From Erysipelotrichales bacterium (GTDB lineage: Bacteria > Bacillota_I > Bacilli_A > RFN20 > CAG-826), in the NCBI GenBank assembly GCA_022508525.1, contig JAFLVA010000006.1, positions 1 to 63,658 on the forward strand: a DNA stretch of 63,658 nt, in the 5' to 3' direction. The notes under the pieces are model-generated. The model was not told where the DNA came from. It saw only the letters and a program-made list of their open reading frames with translations, and ran no database searches. Position numbers and translations under genes: made by a program. Below are positions 18,216 to 25,977 of the stretch, piece by piece; the stretch's first letter is position 1; every line of letters begins with the position of its first letter.

Positions 18216-18730
18216 CTACAAAATACTACTTATCTCGCAAATTTTCAAATATAGGAACATTATCTGTATAACTTTTGGAGATATTTGACTTGGATGATAT
18301 ATAGGCAGAATTTTATATCCATTAACCTCATATATATTACCAACTACATCTGCAAACTTATTAAATTTAAAATTAAGTAAATTTATAGTTGGAAATTCTC
18401 CTGAAGCAATAATTAATTTAGGATTTAATGTTCTTAATTGTTCTAACATTATATTCTTACAATTATTATAGTAAGTTTTTAAATTCTTTCTTTTCAAGCG
18501 GATAGCACTTAACTGATTCTAAAAAATTAGTTTCAAAATATCTCTATCAAATTTATCTATACAATTACTAATAATAATTTTATGTGGTTCTTTTAATCAA
18601 TAATTAGAGTTATAAAGATAATATTCTTTCCTGAAATATATTCTATGTTTAATTTAGTTATATCTTTAATTCTTAATATCTTTTTTTACGAGCAAAGAAA
18701 ATTCTAAAATTTCTATGGACACATTCATTT
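18216..18730 (-). pseudogene. Uracil-DNA glycosylase-like gene remnant
   Basis: The open piece at 18497-18216 holds LNPKLIIASGEFPTINLLNF and ILPIYHPSQ, the latter resembling the C-terminal HPS motif of family 4/5 uracil-DNA glycosylases. Upstream on the minus strand are coherent pieces in other frames (FRKEYYLYNSNY-stop-LKEPHK, then IISNCIDKFDRDI, then FLESVKCYPLEKK) with frameshifts and a TGA in between. The ancestral enzyme would remove uracil from DNA. The 5' part fades before the repeat copy C. Confidence 0.6.
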
Positions 18731-18821
18731 TATAAACTCACCACTTTTGCTAAAGAAAAAAATTCATAATACCAAGTATTACGAACTTTTACCTTTAAAC
18801 ACACAAAGGCGTACGTAAAAT

Positions 18822-18963
18822 TCAATATGTCTCGTCAGTACGCAAATAATACATTTTTTTTGAGAAAACGAACGCTAATAATACAAAATTTCGGACGCTA
18901 ATAATACAATTTTGCTGACTCATAGTTTACAAATTGATATTTTTGAGTTTAATGAGTTCAAAA
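18822..18963. repeat. Dispersed repeat, copy C (right part only)
   Basis: Begins at ATGTCTCGTCAGTACGC and has three ATAATACA motifs spaced by about 27 and 21 bp, then TTTACAAAT and a terminal GAGTTTAATGAGTTCAAA. That last tract is the direct-repeat end also seen in copy D. The hairpin and left half are missing. Confidence 0.7.
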
Positions 18964-19008
18964 TAAATTTACACTAAAATATTCCAAATAATATATAAAT
19001 ACTTTTAA

Positions 19009-19701
19009 TTAGAACAAACTTATTTGATCTGATTCTTTTTTTATTGGCTTTCCTCCATTGTAAAAATAATCAAATAATTTTTTATATGTAACTGCACCAA
19101 CATCATTTATAGTTCTAATCATATAAAAACGAGTAATATTATTACAGTTCATTAATCCAGCACATGCTTTCGAATTGATACGAAGTTTATTACAAAGCAT
19201 TTCGCAGTCAGAAAGTTTAAATGCATCAAGCATTTCTTTTTCTTTTCCTTCAGCATAGCCAGGATCAATACAAACAAATATATCGATATCCAAATCATTT
19301 AGCTTTGATTCAATTAAAGGCTTTATCTGCTTTTCAAAATCTAATCCACCATTACTACAACCAAGTGGAGGTATAGCAATAGATTTTACATTCCATTCTT
19401 TATAATGATTTCTCATATAATCAAGTCCATCAGCAATCCATTTCAATTGCGATGGATATTTCCAATGAAATTTTGTTGGAAAATTAATTATTAGTACATC
19501 CTCAGTTTTATATGTTAGTATCTCTCCTGTTTTAACTTTTTTTGCAAAGCAATCAGCTTTATATTGTTCTTCCATTTCTGGATAACGCAATGCAAATTCA
19601 AGTGCAAGACCATTTCCCATCGAACCGACGCAGTTAATTGTATTAACGATTCCTTCACACCCAGAATTAAAAACAGTTTTATTTAAAAAAGTAACCATCA
19701 T
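19009..19701 (-). CDS. darG: DarG-like macrodomain antitoxin (ADP-ribosylglycohydrolase)
   Basis: A 230-residue protein. Residues 1-150 form a macrodomain of the DarG/TARG1 type: GIVNTINCVGSMGNGLALEF, NFPTKFHWKYPS (the lysine matching the catalytic Lys of the family) and IPPLGCSNGGLDF. DarG removes ADP-ribose from thymidine in DNA and so reverses DarT. The C-terminal ~75 residues are short; standard DarG proteins are near 350 residues and have a second domain that binds DarT directly, so this one seems truncated or a compact form. The start overlaps the DarT stop by 4 bp (ATGA), so synthesis is coupled, with the toxin gene first. Confidence 0.8.
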   Translation of the reverse strand: MMVTFLNKTVFNSGCEGIVNTINCVGSMGNGLALEFALRYPEMEEQYKADCFAKKVKTGEILTYKTEDVLIINFPTKFHWKYPSQLKWIADGLDYMRNHYKEWNVKSIAIPPLGCSNGGLDFEKQIKPLIESKLNDLDIDIFVCIDPGYAEGKEKEMLDAFKLSDCEMLCNKLRINSKACAGLMNCNNITRFYMIRTINDVGAVTYKKLFDYFYNGGKPIKKESDQISLF

Positions 19702-21707
19702 GAATCCCTCCCTGTATAAAAATAATCTCTATCAATAATTATTTTGTTCTTAAATTCTAACAATATTTTGTCGTCATTTAATTTGGTGACAAAAATTTTA
19801 CGGGCTTCTCCACTTTTAAATATAATCTTATTTAAAAATTTTGTTGAAACAAAATTTGGAACTAACAATTCAGCATTACGCTTTCTAATAATTTCTTGTT
19901 TTTGTTCATTTTCATCAGATATAGGAGTTCTATTAAAAATAATATCCCAATCCATAAAATCATCAGGATTTTTTAAAAAATCAGCCACTCTTTTTGTACG
20001 CGTATAATCAGATCCAGCATTGCCATTTGCAATTAATGCATCCTTTTCAAACATTAAATTCCAATCAAATTCCAAATAAACCATAGAATTTGGATTATCA
20101 TTATCAAAATGATAATTTGTAGGAGTTTTTCTATAAAAATAAAATCTCGCATATTCAAAATATTTATTATTTGTGTGTTTTAAAACTTCATCATTTGCAG
20201 AATCGTCAAAATCAGTAGTAAATTTTCTTGCACCAAGTTTGCCACTTTTTAATATTTTACACAAATTGCCAATTGTTGTTTCATGCATGAAACCTGTAAA
20301 ATTATATTTTGTTACCAATTTAGAATGAATATAATCCGCATTGTTTGGTATTAATGCTTCATTGTTTACATTCTTATCAAAGTAGTTCGAAATATCTATA
20401 GTATGAACATCATTGTAATTTCTTGTGGCATATGAAGATATTAGAGAGGCGTATTTCGATTCTTGATAATAATCAAATTGAATATTATTTTTTCTAGCAT
20501 CTTTTAATAGCAATTTTAAATCAGCATAATTATTCTTGCTATAGTAATAATTATAGATAAAGTCAAAAGAAGTCTTTAAATGATGCTCTTTATATAGTTC
20601 TTGATGAATAATTAGCGCCCTGCCAAAATCTCTTGTCGTTCCTAACCCATCTTCGTATAGTTTCGCTAATTTAAGTTTGGCTTCAATATCTCCAGTCATT
20701 GCCTCGGCACTTATATGCTTAAAGTTTTCCTGTTTATCAAACTCATCGATTTCGTTTTTAATTCTATATTGGTCACTTAATGATTTAATATGAAAAACAT
20801 ACTTTTTAGCTGTTTCATAGTCATCTTTTTTAATTAGTTCATCGCAATATGAAGCAACCATTTTTTCTAATTCAAAATTTGCAACAGCGGTTTTAACCTT
20901 TTGGTAATAACTTATTGCAATATCTATATTCTTTCTTGCATTATGATTACCATCACGATATGAACGAGCCAACCACAGATAAATGATACCTTTCGTCTGA
21001 ATATCATAATTAAATTCTTTATCCTCTAATGAATGCAAAAATTTTTCTACATCTGAAACACTATCAGCACATTCTATGTAAAGATTCACTTCTTTTGTGC
21101 CACATAAATTGAGTATTCTAGAAAAGAATTCTTTATCAAAATATCTTTGAAAATATATAAAGGCAGTTTCTAATTCTTTAAGTGTGTTTGAATTATTGAT
21201 AATCTTTTTTGCGTAGTTAGTTATTAATTCATTTCTATACCCATATACAGGCGTTAATATTTTACTATTTCTAGTTAATTTAATAATTTCATTGAACCAT
21301 TTAATAGCCAATTTAACATCTTTTTCCAATTGATGATTCGTATTTTCATATAGGATATCAATAGCATTTTTGATTTGTTTAAATTCATACTGTTCTGACA
21401 ATAAAAGCCATTTAACACCCTCAAAAACATCATATTTATCTTCGCTGTCAATCAACAATGAGCCGAGTTCTTTTCGGCAATTTCTATCACCATTATTTGC
21501 TCCTATTAGAAAATATTTTATAGCACTTTGATAATCAGGCTCATCCAATTCTAAATCTTCGTAGCAATCAAGATATATTGTTCCTAATCTATATGCACTG
21601 TCATAATTACTATTATATTCTAAAGACAACTTAAAATATTCGATGGCATTTTCAAGATCATCGTCATTTATATATTTCTCTGCTTTTTCATAATACTTGT
21701 CTGCCAT
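19698..21707 (-). CDS. darT: DarT-like DNA ADP-ribosyltransferase fused to N-terminal Sel1/TPR repeats
   Basis: A 669-residue fusion. Residues ~1-430 are helical repeats of the TPR/Sel1 type (AIEYFKLSLEYNSNYDSAYR; AKLKLAKLYEDGLGTTRDF). Residues ~460-669 match DarT (DUF4433): GFMHETTIGNLCKILKSGKL, the FYFYRKTPTNYH segment, MVYLEFDWNLMF, NGNAGSDYTR and RNAELLVP, where the Glu is the likely catalytic residue. Typical DarT is about 210-230 residues, so the repeat half is an addition; it might sense a phage or host partner. DarT ADP-ribosylates thymidine in DNA. The neighbouring DarG-like gene is coupled by a 4-bp overlap. The ATG follows TTTAGGGAG. Confidence 0.82.
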   Translation of the reverse strand: MADKYYEKAEKYINDDDLENAIEYFKLSLEYNSNYDSAYRLGTIYLDCYEDLELDEPDYQSAIKYFLIGANNGDRNCRKELGSLLIDSEDKYDVFEGVKWLLLSEQYEFKQIKNAIDILYENTNHQLEKDVKLAIKWFNEIIKLTRNSKILTPVYGYRNELITNYAKKIINNSNTLKELETAFIYFQRYFDKEFFSRILNLCGTKEVNLYIECADSVSDVEKFLHSLEDKEFNYDIQTKGIIYLWLARSYRDGNHNARKNIDIAISYYQKVKTAVANFELEKMVASYCDELIKKDDYETAKKYVFHIKSLSDQYRIKNEIDEFDKQENFKHISAEAMTGDIEAKLKLAKLYEDGLGTTRDFGRALIIHQELYKEHHLKTSFDFIYNYYYSKNNYADLKLLLKDARKNNIQFDYYQESKYASLISSYATRNYNDVHTIDISNYFDKNVNNEALIPNNADYIHSKLVTKYNFTGFMHETTIGNLCKILKSGKLGARKFTTDFDDSANDEVLKHTNNKYFEYARFYFYRKTPTNYHFDNDNPNSMVYLEFDWNLMFEKDALIANGNAGSDYTRTKRVADFLKNPDDFMDWDIIFNRTPISDENEQKQEIIRKRNAELLVPNFVSTKFLNKIIFKSGEARKIFVTKLNDDKILLEFKNKIIIDRDYFYTGRDS

Positions 21708-21849
21708 ACTACTACTCCCTAAATTATATAATTACCAAGCTCGAGATTCGTTAAAAACCAATATATATAATTTTAGCACATTTTTGTAAGAAAAACGAGA
21801 TAAGCATAGCAGAAAGATGATTAAATATTAATTCGAATAAAGACAAACA

Positions 21850-21885
21850 AAAAATCCCCCACTCCAGAAAGGAATGATGGATTTG
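21850..21885 (-). terminator. Terminator after the decayed fragment
   Basis: On the minus strand AAATCC..CATTCC pairs with GGAGTG..GGATTT and is followed by TTTTTTG. Confidence 0.6.
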
Positions 21886-21887
21886 TT

Positions 21888-22106
21888 TTAACTGTTTTTT
21901 AAATGATTAATTGTCGCTTCAATTTGGTTGTTCGGCCATGCATTTAAATCACCATAATGCGTGATGATAGAGTTTTTTACTTCTTTGCTCATCTGACTTA
22001 ATGCGATTTGTTTTGCATTCGTAAGGGCGATACTTTAGCTCTGTGCATCAAACTTTCTATACCATGTTCTTCATTTCTCATTAAAATTTTATTCGTTCCA
22101 TTATTT
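21888..22106 (-). pseudogene. Truncated, frameshifted fragment next to repeat D
   Basis: The minus strand reads NKILMRNEEHGIESLMHRA, then after a frameshift ALTNAKQIALSQMSKEVKNS and ITHYGDLNAWPNNQIEATI to a stop at 21888. The pieces are coherent and helical, so it was part of a real protein. The 5' side stops where repeat D begins. It resembles the tail of a small phage-type protein, but I cannot name it. Confidence 0.5.
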
Positions 22107-22474
22107 AAGTCTAGTGAGTTCAAACTTGGATAGGCTAGTGGGAGTCGACTCCCACCACCAACATACCCTTGAATTTTTTTCTTGAAAATTATAAAAATTT
22201 TATTTCTTATTAAAAAACATACTTTTTATATAAATTCATGGTTTTGCATAGGTTCACAGAGTTAAACAACTACCACGAAACGCCACTCAAAGTATAAAAA
22301 AGCAAGCCATACGCATTGTATAGTTTGCTGATTTCTTAAATGTCTTGTTAGTACGCGAATAATACATTTTTTTTAGAAAACGAACGCGTATAATACAAAT
22401 TTCGGACGCGAATAATACAATTTTGCTAACTAGTAATTTACAAATAGAATTATAGAGTTTGATGAGTTCAAATT
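22107..22474. repeat. Dispersed repeat, copy D (most complete)
   Basis: About 368 bp. The left end is GTCTAGTGAGTTCAAACT (22109) and the right end GTTTGATGAGTTCAAATT (22457), a directly repeated 18-mer. Inside are the palindrome TGGGAGTCGACTCCCA, the CATACTTTTT tract, GCATAGGTTC, a hairpin at ~22300-22330, and three ATAATACA motifs. The strongest definition of the element comes from this copy. Confidence 0.8.
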
Positions 22475-22558
22475 ATTTTTTGTTTTAAAAGCAACTCTAT
22501 TAACAAATGATTAATACTACAAATAGCAAAAATAGCATCCTTAAGTCAATACGCCTTA

Positions 22559-22975
22559 TTATTTTAACTTATCGTACTGTGCATCGTCTACCGGCTCGCA
22601 CCATTCGTTTACAATGTCTTCACCAGGAACTTCGATAGCAAGATGCTGAAACCATGAGTCTCTAGCAGCACCATGCCAATGTTTCACACCCTCAGGAATA
22701 TTTACCACATCACCAGGTAACATTTCAATTGGTTCCTTACCCCACTCTTGATACCAGCCTCGTCCTGCAACACATACGAGTATTTGTCCGCCACCACTTT
22801 TCGCATGATGAATGTGCCAATTATTTCTGCATTTCGGTTCAAATGTGACATTGAATATGGTTACTTGTTCAGTGGATAAGTATTTAAGATAACTCTTTCC
22901 ACTAAAATACTGTGCGTAAGCATCGTTTGGAGCACCTATTGGAAATACTGATAAGTTTTTATTTGTATTTAGCAT
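22559..22975 (-). CDS. Cupin-domain protein
   Basis: A 138-residue single-domain cupin. The metal-binding motif is present: NNWHIHHAKSGGGQILVCVAG, then GDVVNIPEGVKHWHG. The His residues at HIHH and KHWH would bind a metal. It resembles small cupins linked to carboxymuconolactone decarboxylase-type proteins. It is the last gene of a MerR-hydrolase-cupin operon (start 48 bp after the hydrolase stop) with an AGGAG site. The substrate is unknown; the context suggests a small-molecule detoxification or degradation unit. Confidence 0.8.
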   Translation of the reverse strand: MLNTNKNLSVFPIGAPNDAYAQYFSGKSYLKYLSTEQVTIFNVTFEPKCRNNWHIHHAKSGGGQILVCVAGRGWYQEWGKEPIEMLPGDVVNIPEGVKHWHGAARDSWFQHLAIEVPGEDIVNEWCEPVDDAQYDKLK

Positions 22976-23022
22976 GATTATCTCCTTTCATACATTTAAT
23001 TTCTAAAAAGTATCCGGTTAAT

Positions 23023-24012
23023 TTATTTTAAATTGTTTTTAAAGAATTCTTCCATCTTATCAAATGGTATTACATTCATATTATCATATAGATCAGTATG
23101 AACAGCACCTGGGATTATCATTAATTCTTTATTTTCTGTATATTTATTTCCCTTAATCATGTTTGCATAAGCATCTTTACTGAAATAGCAAGAATGGGCT
23201 TTTTCTCCATGGATAATTAATACTGCCGAACGAATTTCGTTGCTATATCTTAATATCGGCTGATTGATAAACGACATACATCCGATTTTATTCCATCCAC
23301 CATTTGAATTTAAACTTCTAGAATGGTATGCTCTATCCTTATAATATTCACTGTAATCTTTGACATAGAATGGTGCATCTTCTGGCACTGGAAGTTCTAA
23401 ACATCCACCGCCTAACTCATAATTTCCATTTTTATAATCTACTAATCTTTGTGCATTCAAAGCAACTTTATTATTGAATCTTGCTTCTTCACTATCACTT
23501 TCATCAAAATATCCATTTGCGTTTACTCTAGTCATGTCATACATTGTAGAAGCAACTGTTGCTTTTATTCTTGTATCAAGAGAGGCAACATTTAATGCCA
23601 TTCCTCCCCATCCACAAATACCTATAATTCCAATTCGTTCAGAATCAACATTTTCTTGAATTGATAAAAAATCTATCGCTGCTTGATAATCTTCTGTATT
23701 GATATCTGGTGAAGCCATATATCTTGGTGTACCTAATGATTCTCCTGTATATGATGGATCAAATGCTATTGTTAAGAATCCTCTTTCCGCCATTTCTTGA
23801 GCATATAATCCACTTGCTTGTTCTTTTACTGCTCCAAATGGTCCACATACTGCTATGGCGGATAATTTACCTTTATAATTTTTTGGTTCATAAAGATCAG
23901 CAACAAGTGTTATTCCATATCTATTATGGAATGTTACCTTTCTATGATTTACCTTTTCACTTTTAGGGAATGTTTTATCCCATTCTTGTACTAATTTTAA
24001 TTTTTCATCCAT
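23023..24012 (-). CDS. Alpha/beta-hydrolase (dienelactone hydrolase/YcjY-like)
   Basis: A 329-residue alpha/beta-hydrolase. The core strand LSAIAVCGPFGAVKEQAS is followed by FLTIAFDPSYTGES and the nucleophile elbow IGIIGICGWGGMAL. That elbow has Cys in the nucleophile position, as in dienelactone hydrolases. A likely catalytic His is in PGAVHTDLYD near the C-terminus. It lies between a MerR regulator and a cupin with the same orientation and short gaps. The substrate is not known from sequence, but a coupled hydrolase/cupin under MerR suggests an inducible response to a small molecule. Confidence 0.8.
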   Translation of the reverse strand: MDEKLKLVQEWDKTFPKSEKVNHRKVTFHNRYGITLVADLYEPKNYKGKLSAIAVCGPFGAVKEQASGLYAQEMAERGFLTIAFDPSYTGESLGTPRYMASPDINTEDYQAAIDFLSIQENVDSERIGIIGICGWGGMALNVASLDTRIKATVASTMYDMTRVNANGYFDESDSEEARFNNKVALNAQRLVDYKNGNYELGGGCLELPVPEDAPFYVKDYSEYYKDRAYHSRSLNSNGGWNKIGCMSFINQPILRYSNEIRSAVLIIHGEKAHSCYFSKDAYANMIKGNKYTENKELMIIPGAVHTDLYDNMNVIPFDKMEEFFKNNLK

Positions 24013-24013
24013 A

Positions 24014-24463
24014 CTAATTTACCCCTTTCCTATAATTATCTGGTATTACATCAATTTCTAAAGTAGGAGCAATAGATGTAATATTCTCTACCACCTTTTC
24101 AGTTCCTGCTTCAATAGCAGTTTTATAATACCATTCTTTGTATTCGAATTCTTTTAAACAATTATTCAAGTCATTTATTTGTTTTTCTATTATATGTTTT
24201 TGTTCTAAAATCATTTCATATCTTTCTTGCAAAGTTGAATCACCTTTTTTAGCTAAATCAAGATAATCTTTAATTTTTTTAATTGGCATATTAATATTTT
24301 TCATACAATTTAATACTCTAAGCCATTTAAAGTCTTCATCTTCAAATACTCTTATACCATTCACTCTTTTTATATTTGGAAGTAACCCCTCACTATCCCA
24401 ATATCTTACCGTAGATGTTGTTACATTCATAATATTTGCAATTTCTTTAATAGAATACGACAT
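24014..24463 (-). CDS. MerR-family transcriptional regulator
   Basis: A 149-residue MerR protein: the N-terminal winged helix SIKEIANIMNVTTSTVRYWD is followed by the typical KDYLDL and a coiled-coil dimerisation helix (residues ~80-115). The C-terminal effector part is short and has no clear metal-binding cysteine cluster, so it probably senses an organic molecule. It is the first gene of the operon and its own promoter has the classic over-long MerR spacer (see 24487-24517), so it likely activates itself and the hydrolase and cupin genes. Confidence 0.9.
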   Translation of the reverse strand: MSYSIKEIANIMNVTTSTVRYWDSEGLLPNIKRVNGIRVFEDEDFKWLRVLNCMKNINMPIKKIKDYLDLAKKGDSTLQERYEMILEQKHIIEKQINDLNNCLKEFEYKEWYYKTAIEAGTEKVVENITSIAPTLEIDVIPDNYRKGVN

Positions 24464-24486
24464 ACGATTTTCTCCTTTCGTTTAAC

Positions 24487-24517
24487 ATTATACAAGTTAA
24501 AGTGAACTTTAAGTCAA
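24487..24517 (-). promoter_or_regulatory. MerR-type promoter with 19-bp spacer and operator
   Basis: Read on the minus strand, TTGACT and TATAAT are separated by 19 bp. The spacer holds the inverted repeat TTAAAG-TTCA-CTTTAA. A 19-bp spacer with a central dyad is the mark of promoters activated by MerR proteins through DNA untwisting. The transcript would begin ~15 bp before the merR ATG. Confidence 0.8.
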
Positions 24518-24696
24518 TACTTAACTTATGATTTTTAAATTGTATCATTTAAGTTCTTCTGATACACATCAAAAAAGATAAAAATATATACGCCCTAAAA
24601 TATGCATATTGTATGCAATATTCTAACTATCGCTATGTTGATTTGACTTTTAATTAGTAAATGGTAATTATACATAAAATTTTGATGATCTTTTTT

Positions 24697-24989
24697 TAAG
24701 TCTAGTGAGTTCAAACTTGGATAGGCTAGTGGGAGTCGACTACCACCACCAACATACCCTTGAATTTTTTTCTTGAAAATTATAAAAATTTTATTTTTTA
24801 TTAAAAAACATACTTTTTCTGTAAATTCATGATTTTTGCATGGGTTCATAGAGTTAAACAACTACCACGAAACACCACTTAAAGTATAAAAAAAGCAACC
24901 ATACGCATTGTATAGTTTGCTGATTTCTTAAATGTCTCGTTAGAACGCGAATAATACAATTTTTAAAAAAATCGGACGCGAATAATACA
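24697..24989. repeat. Dispersed repeat, copy E
   Basis: Nearly identical to copy D over ~290 bp: left end TAAGTCTAGTGAGTTCAAAC, the palindrome with one change (GTCGACTACC), hairpin and two CGCGAATAATACA motifs. It stops sharply at CGAATAATACA, where metK sequence begins. The third motif and right direct repeat are missing. Confidence 0.8.
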
Positions 24990-25279
24990 AGGAATAGGCA
25001 TAAAGTTTGAATTATTATCTTCAGCATAGCCGAACATCATTCCTTGATCTCCTGCTCTCTCTTTATCAACACCTAAAGCATGTCACTCGATTGTTTTGAA
25101 ATCTTTTCTAGAATATGGAACTTTTCTTCGTACCCAACATCATGAAGTACCCTTTTAGCAATTCTTGTGTAGTCAACATTTGCCTTTGTTGAAATCTCAC
25201 CAAAAAGCCAAACCATATCATCTTTGATACTCTTATCGGATATAAAAATATGTTTAAGATGTTTATTAAATCTCCACAA
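24987..25279 (-). pseudogene. metK (S-adenosylmethionine synthetase) fragment
   Basis: On the minus strand the first piece reads KDDMVWLFGEISTKANVDYT and VLHDVGYEEKF, matching the N-terminal domain of MetK. After a one-base frameshift at ~25079 it continues ALGVDKERAGDQGMMFGYA, the hallmark GAGDQGxMFGY of MetK. It then ends at MPIP where repeat E starts. The true N-terminus (the HPDK region) is missing. So this fragment is both frameshifted and truncated at each end. A functional metK must lie elsewhere. Confidence 0.85.
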
Positions 25280-25324
25280 ATGTCTGTTTCTAATAATTAT
25301 TTATCGTCACAAAAATACAATTGT

Positions 25325-25358
25325 TGAATTAAAAGCGGTTTATGATATAATTATATTG
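25325..25358 (+). promoter_or_regulatory. Promoter for the TetR/membrane-protein pair
   Basis: TTGAAT and TATAAT are spaced by 16 bp, ~25 bp before the AGAGGA site of the gene at 25381. Confidence 0.55.
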
Positions 25359-25380
25359 AAATTTAAAGAGGATAATAACA

Positions 25381-25974
25381 ATGAATAAATCAGAAGCTAA
25401 ATTTTTTAATACTTCCAATAAAATGAATAAAGCATTTTTAAAGTTGCTTGAAAAAAAAGAATTTAAAGATATCTCAATTATAGAAATTTGTAATGAAGCT
25501 GGTGTTAATCGCTCTACTTTTTACGCTCATTACGATAATACCTATGATCTTTTACAAGAAACACATAGTAATCTCATTAAAAAGTTCTTTGATGACATAA
25601 ATCAAACAATAGATGTAATTGATATTCAAAAAGCTAGTGCGGATGAATTAATTTTCATTACCCCACAATACTTGATTCCCTATTTGCGATTTGTAAAAAA
25701 TAATAAATTTATCTATAAGGTTTACAATAATTCTAATGCCTTTGCAACTAATGAGACGGATAAATTATTAATTGAAAACATTTTCATGCCAATATATGAA
25801 AAAAACGGAGTTAAAGATAAAACAATTGTTAATTATATGTCAAAATATTTCCTAAGTGGTATAAATGCAATAACAATGGAATGGGTACAAAGAGACTGTG
25901 TTGATGATATTTTACTTATTTGCGAAATAATTTCTATTTGCGTTAGACCAGCAATGAAATTTACTAAGGATTAG
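25381..25974 (+). CDS. TetR/AcrR-family transcriptional regulator
   Basis: A 197-residue TetR protein: helix-turn-helix FLKLLEKKEFKDISIIEICN followed by AGVNRSTFYAHYDNTYDLLQ. The rest is a helical ligand-binding domain. It is translated from the first ATG, after AGAGGATAATAACA. The next gene starts 4 bases after its stop, so the two form a regulator-membrane-protein operon, a common arrangement where the regulator controls the transporter-like partner. The effector is unknown. Confidence 0.88.
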   Translation: MNKSEAKFFNTSNKMNKAFLKLLEKKEFKDISIIEICNEAGVNRSTFYAHYDNTYDLLQETHSNLIKKFFDDINQTIDVIDIQKASADELIFITPQYLIPYLRFVKNNKFIYKVYNNSNAFATNETDKLLIENIFMPIYEKNGVKDKTIVNYMSKYFLSGINAITMEWVQRDCVDDILLICEIISICVRPAMKFTKD

Positions 25975-25977
25975 CTA

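Noticed and set aside
8500-18620. Alternative genetic code (TGA as Trp), suggested by TGA in two broken genes
   Set aside because: Intact conserved genes use TGG for Trp and several genes end at TGA with overlapping starts. TGG-to-TGA decay explains the two cases.
24595-24861. 88-codon minus-strand open frame
   Set aside because: Lies inside repeat E and is not kept open in the other copies.
14000-25300. Prophage
   Set aside because: No integrase, terminase, portal or lysis gene; only one possible phage-type fragment at 21.9 kb.
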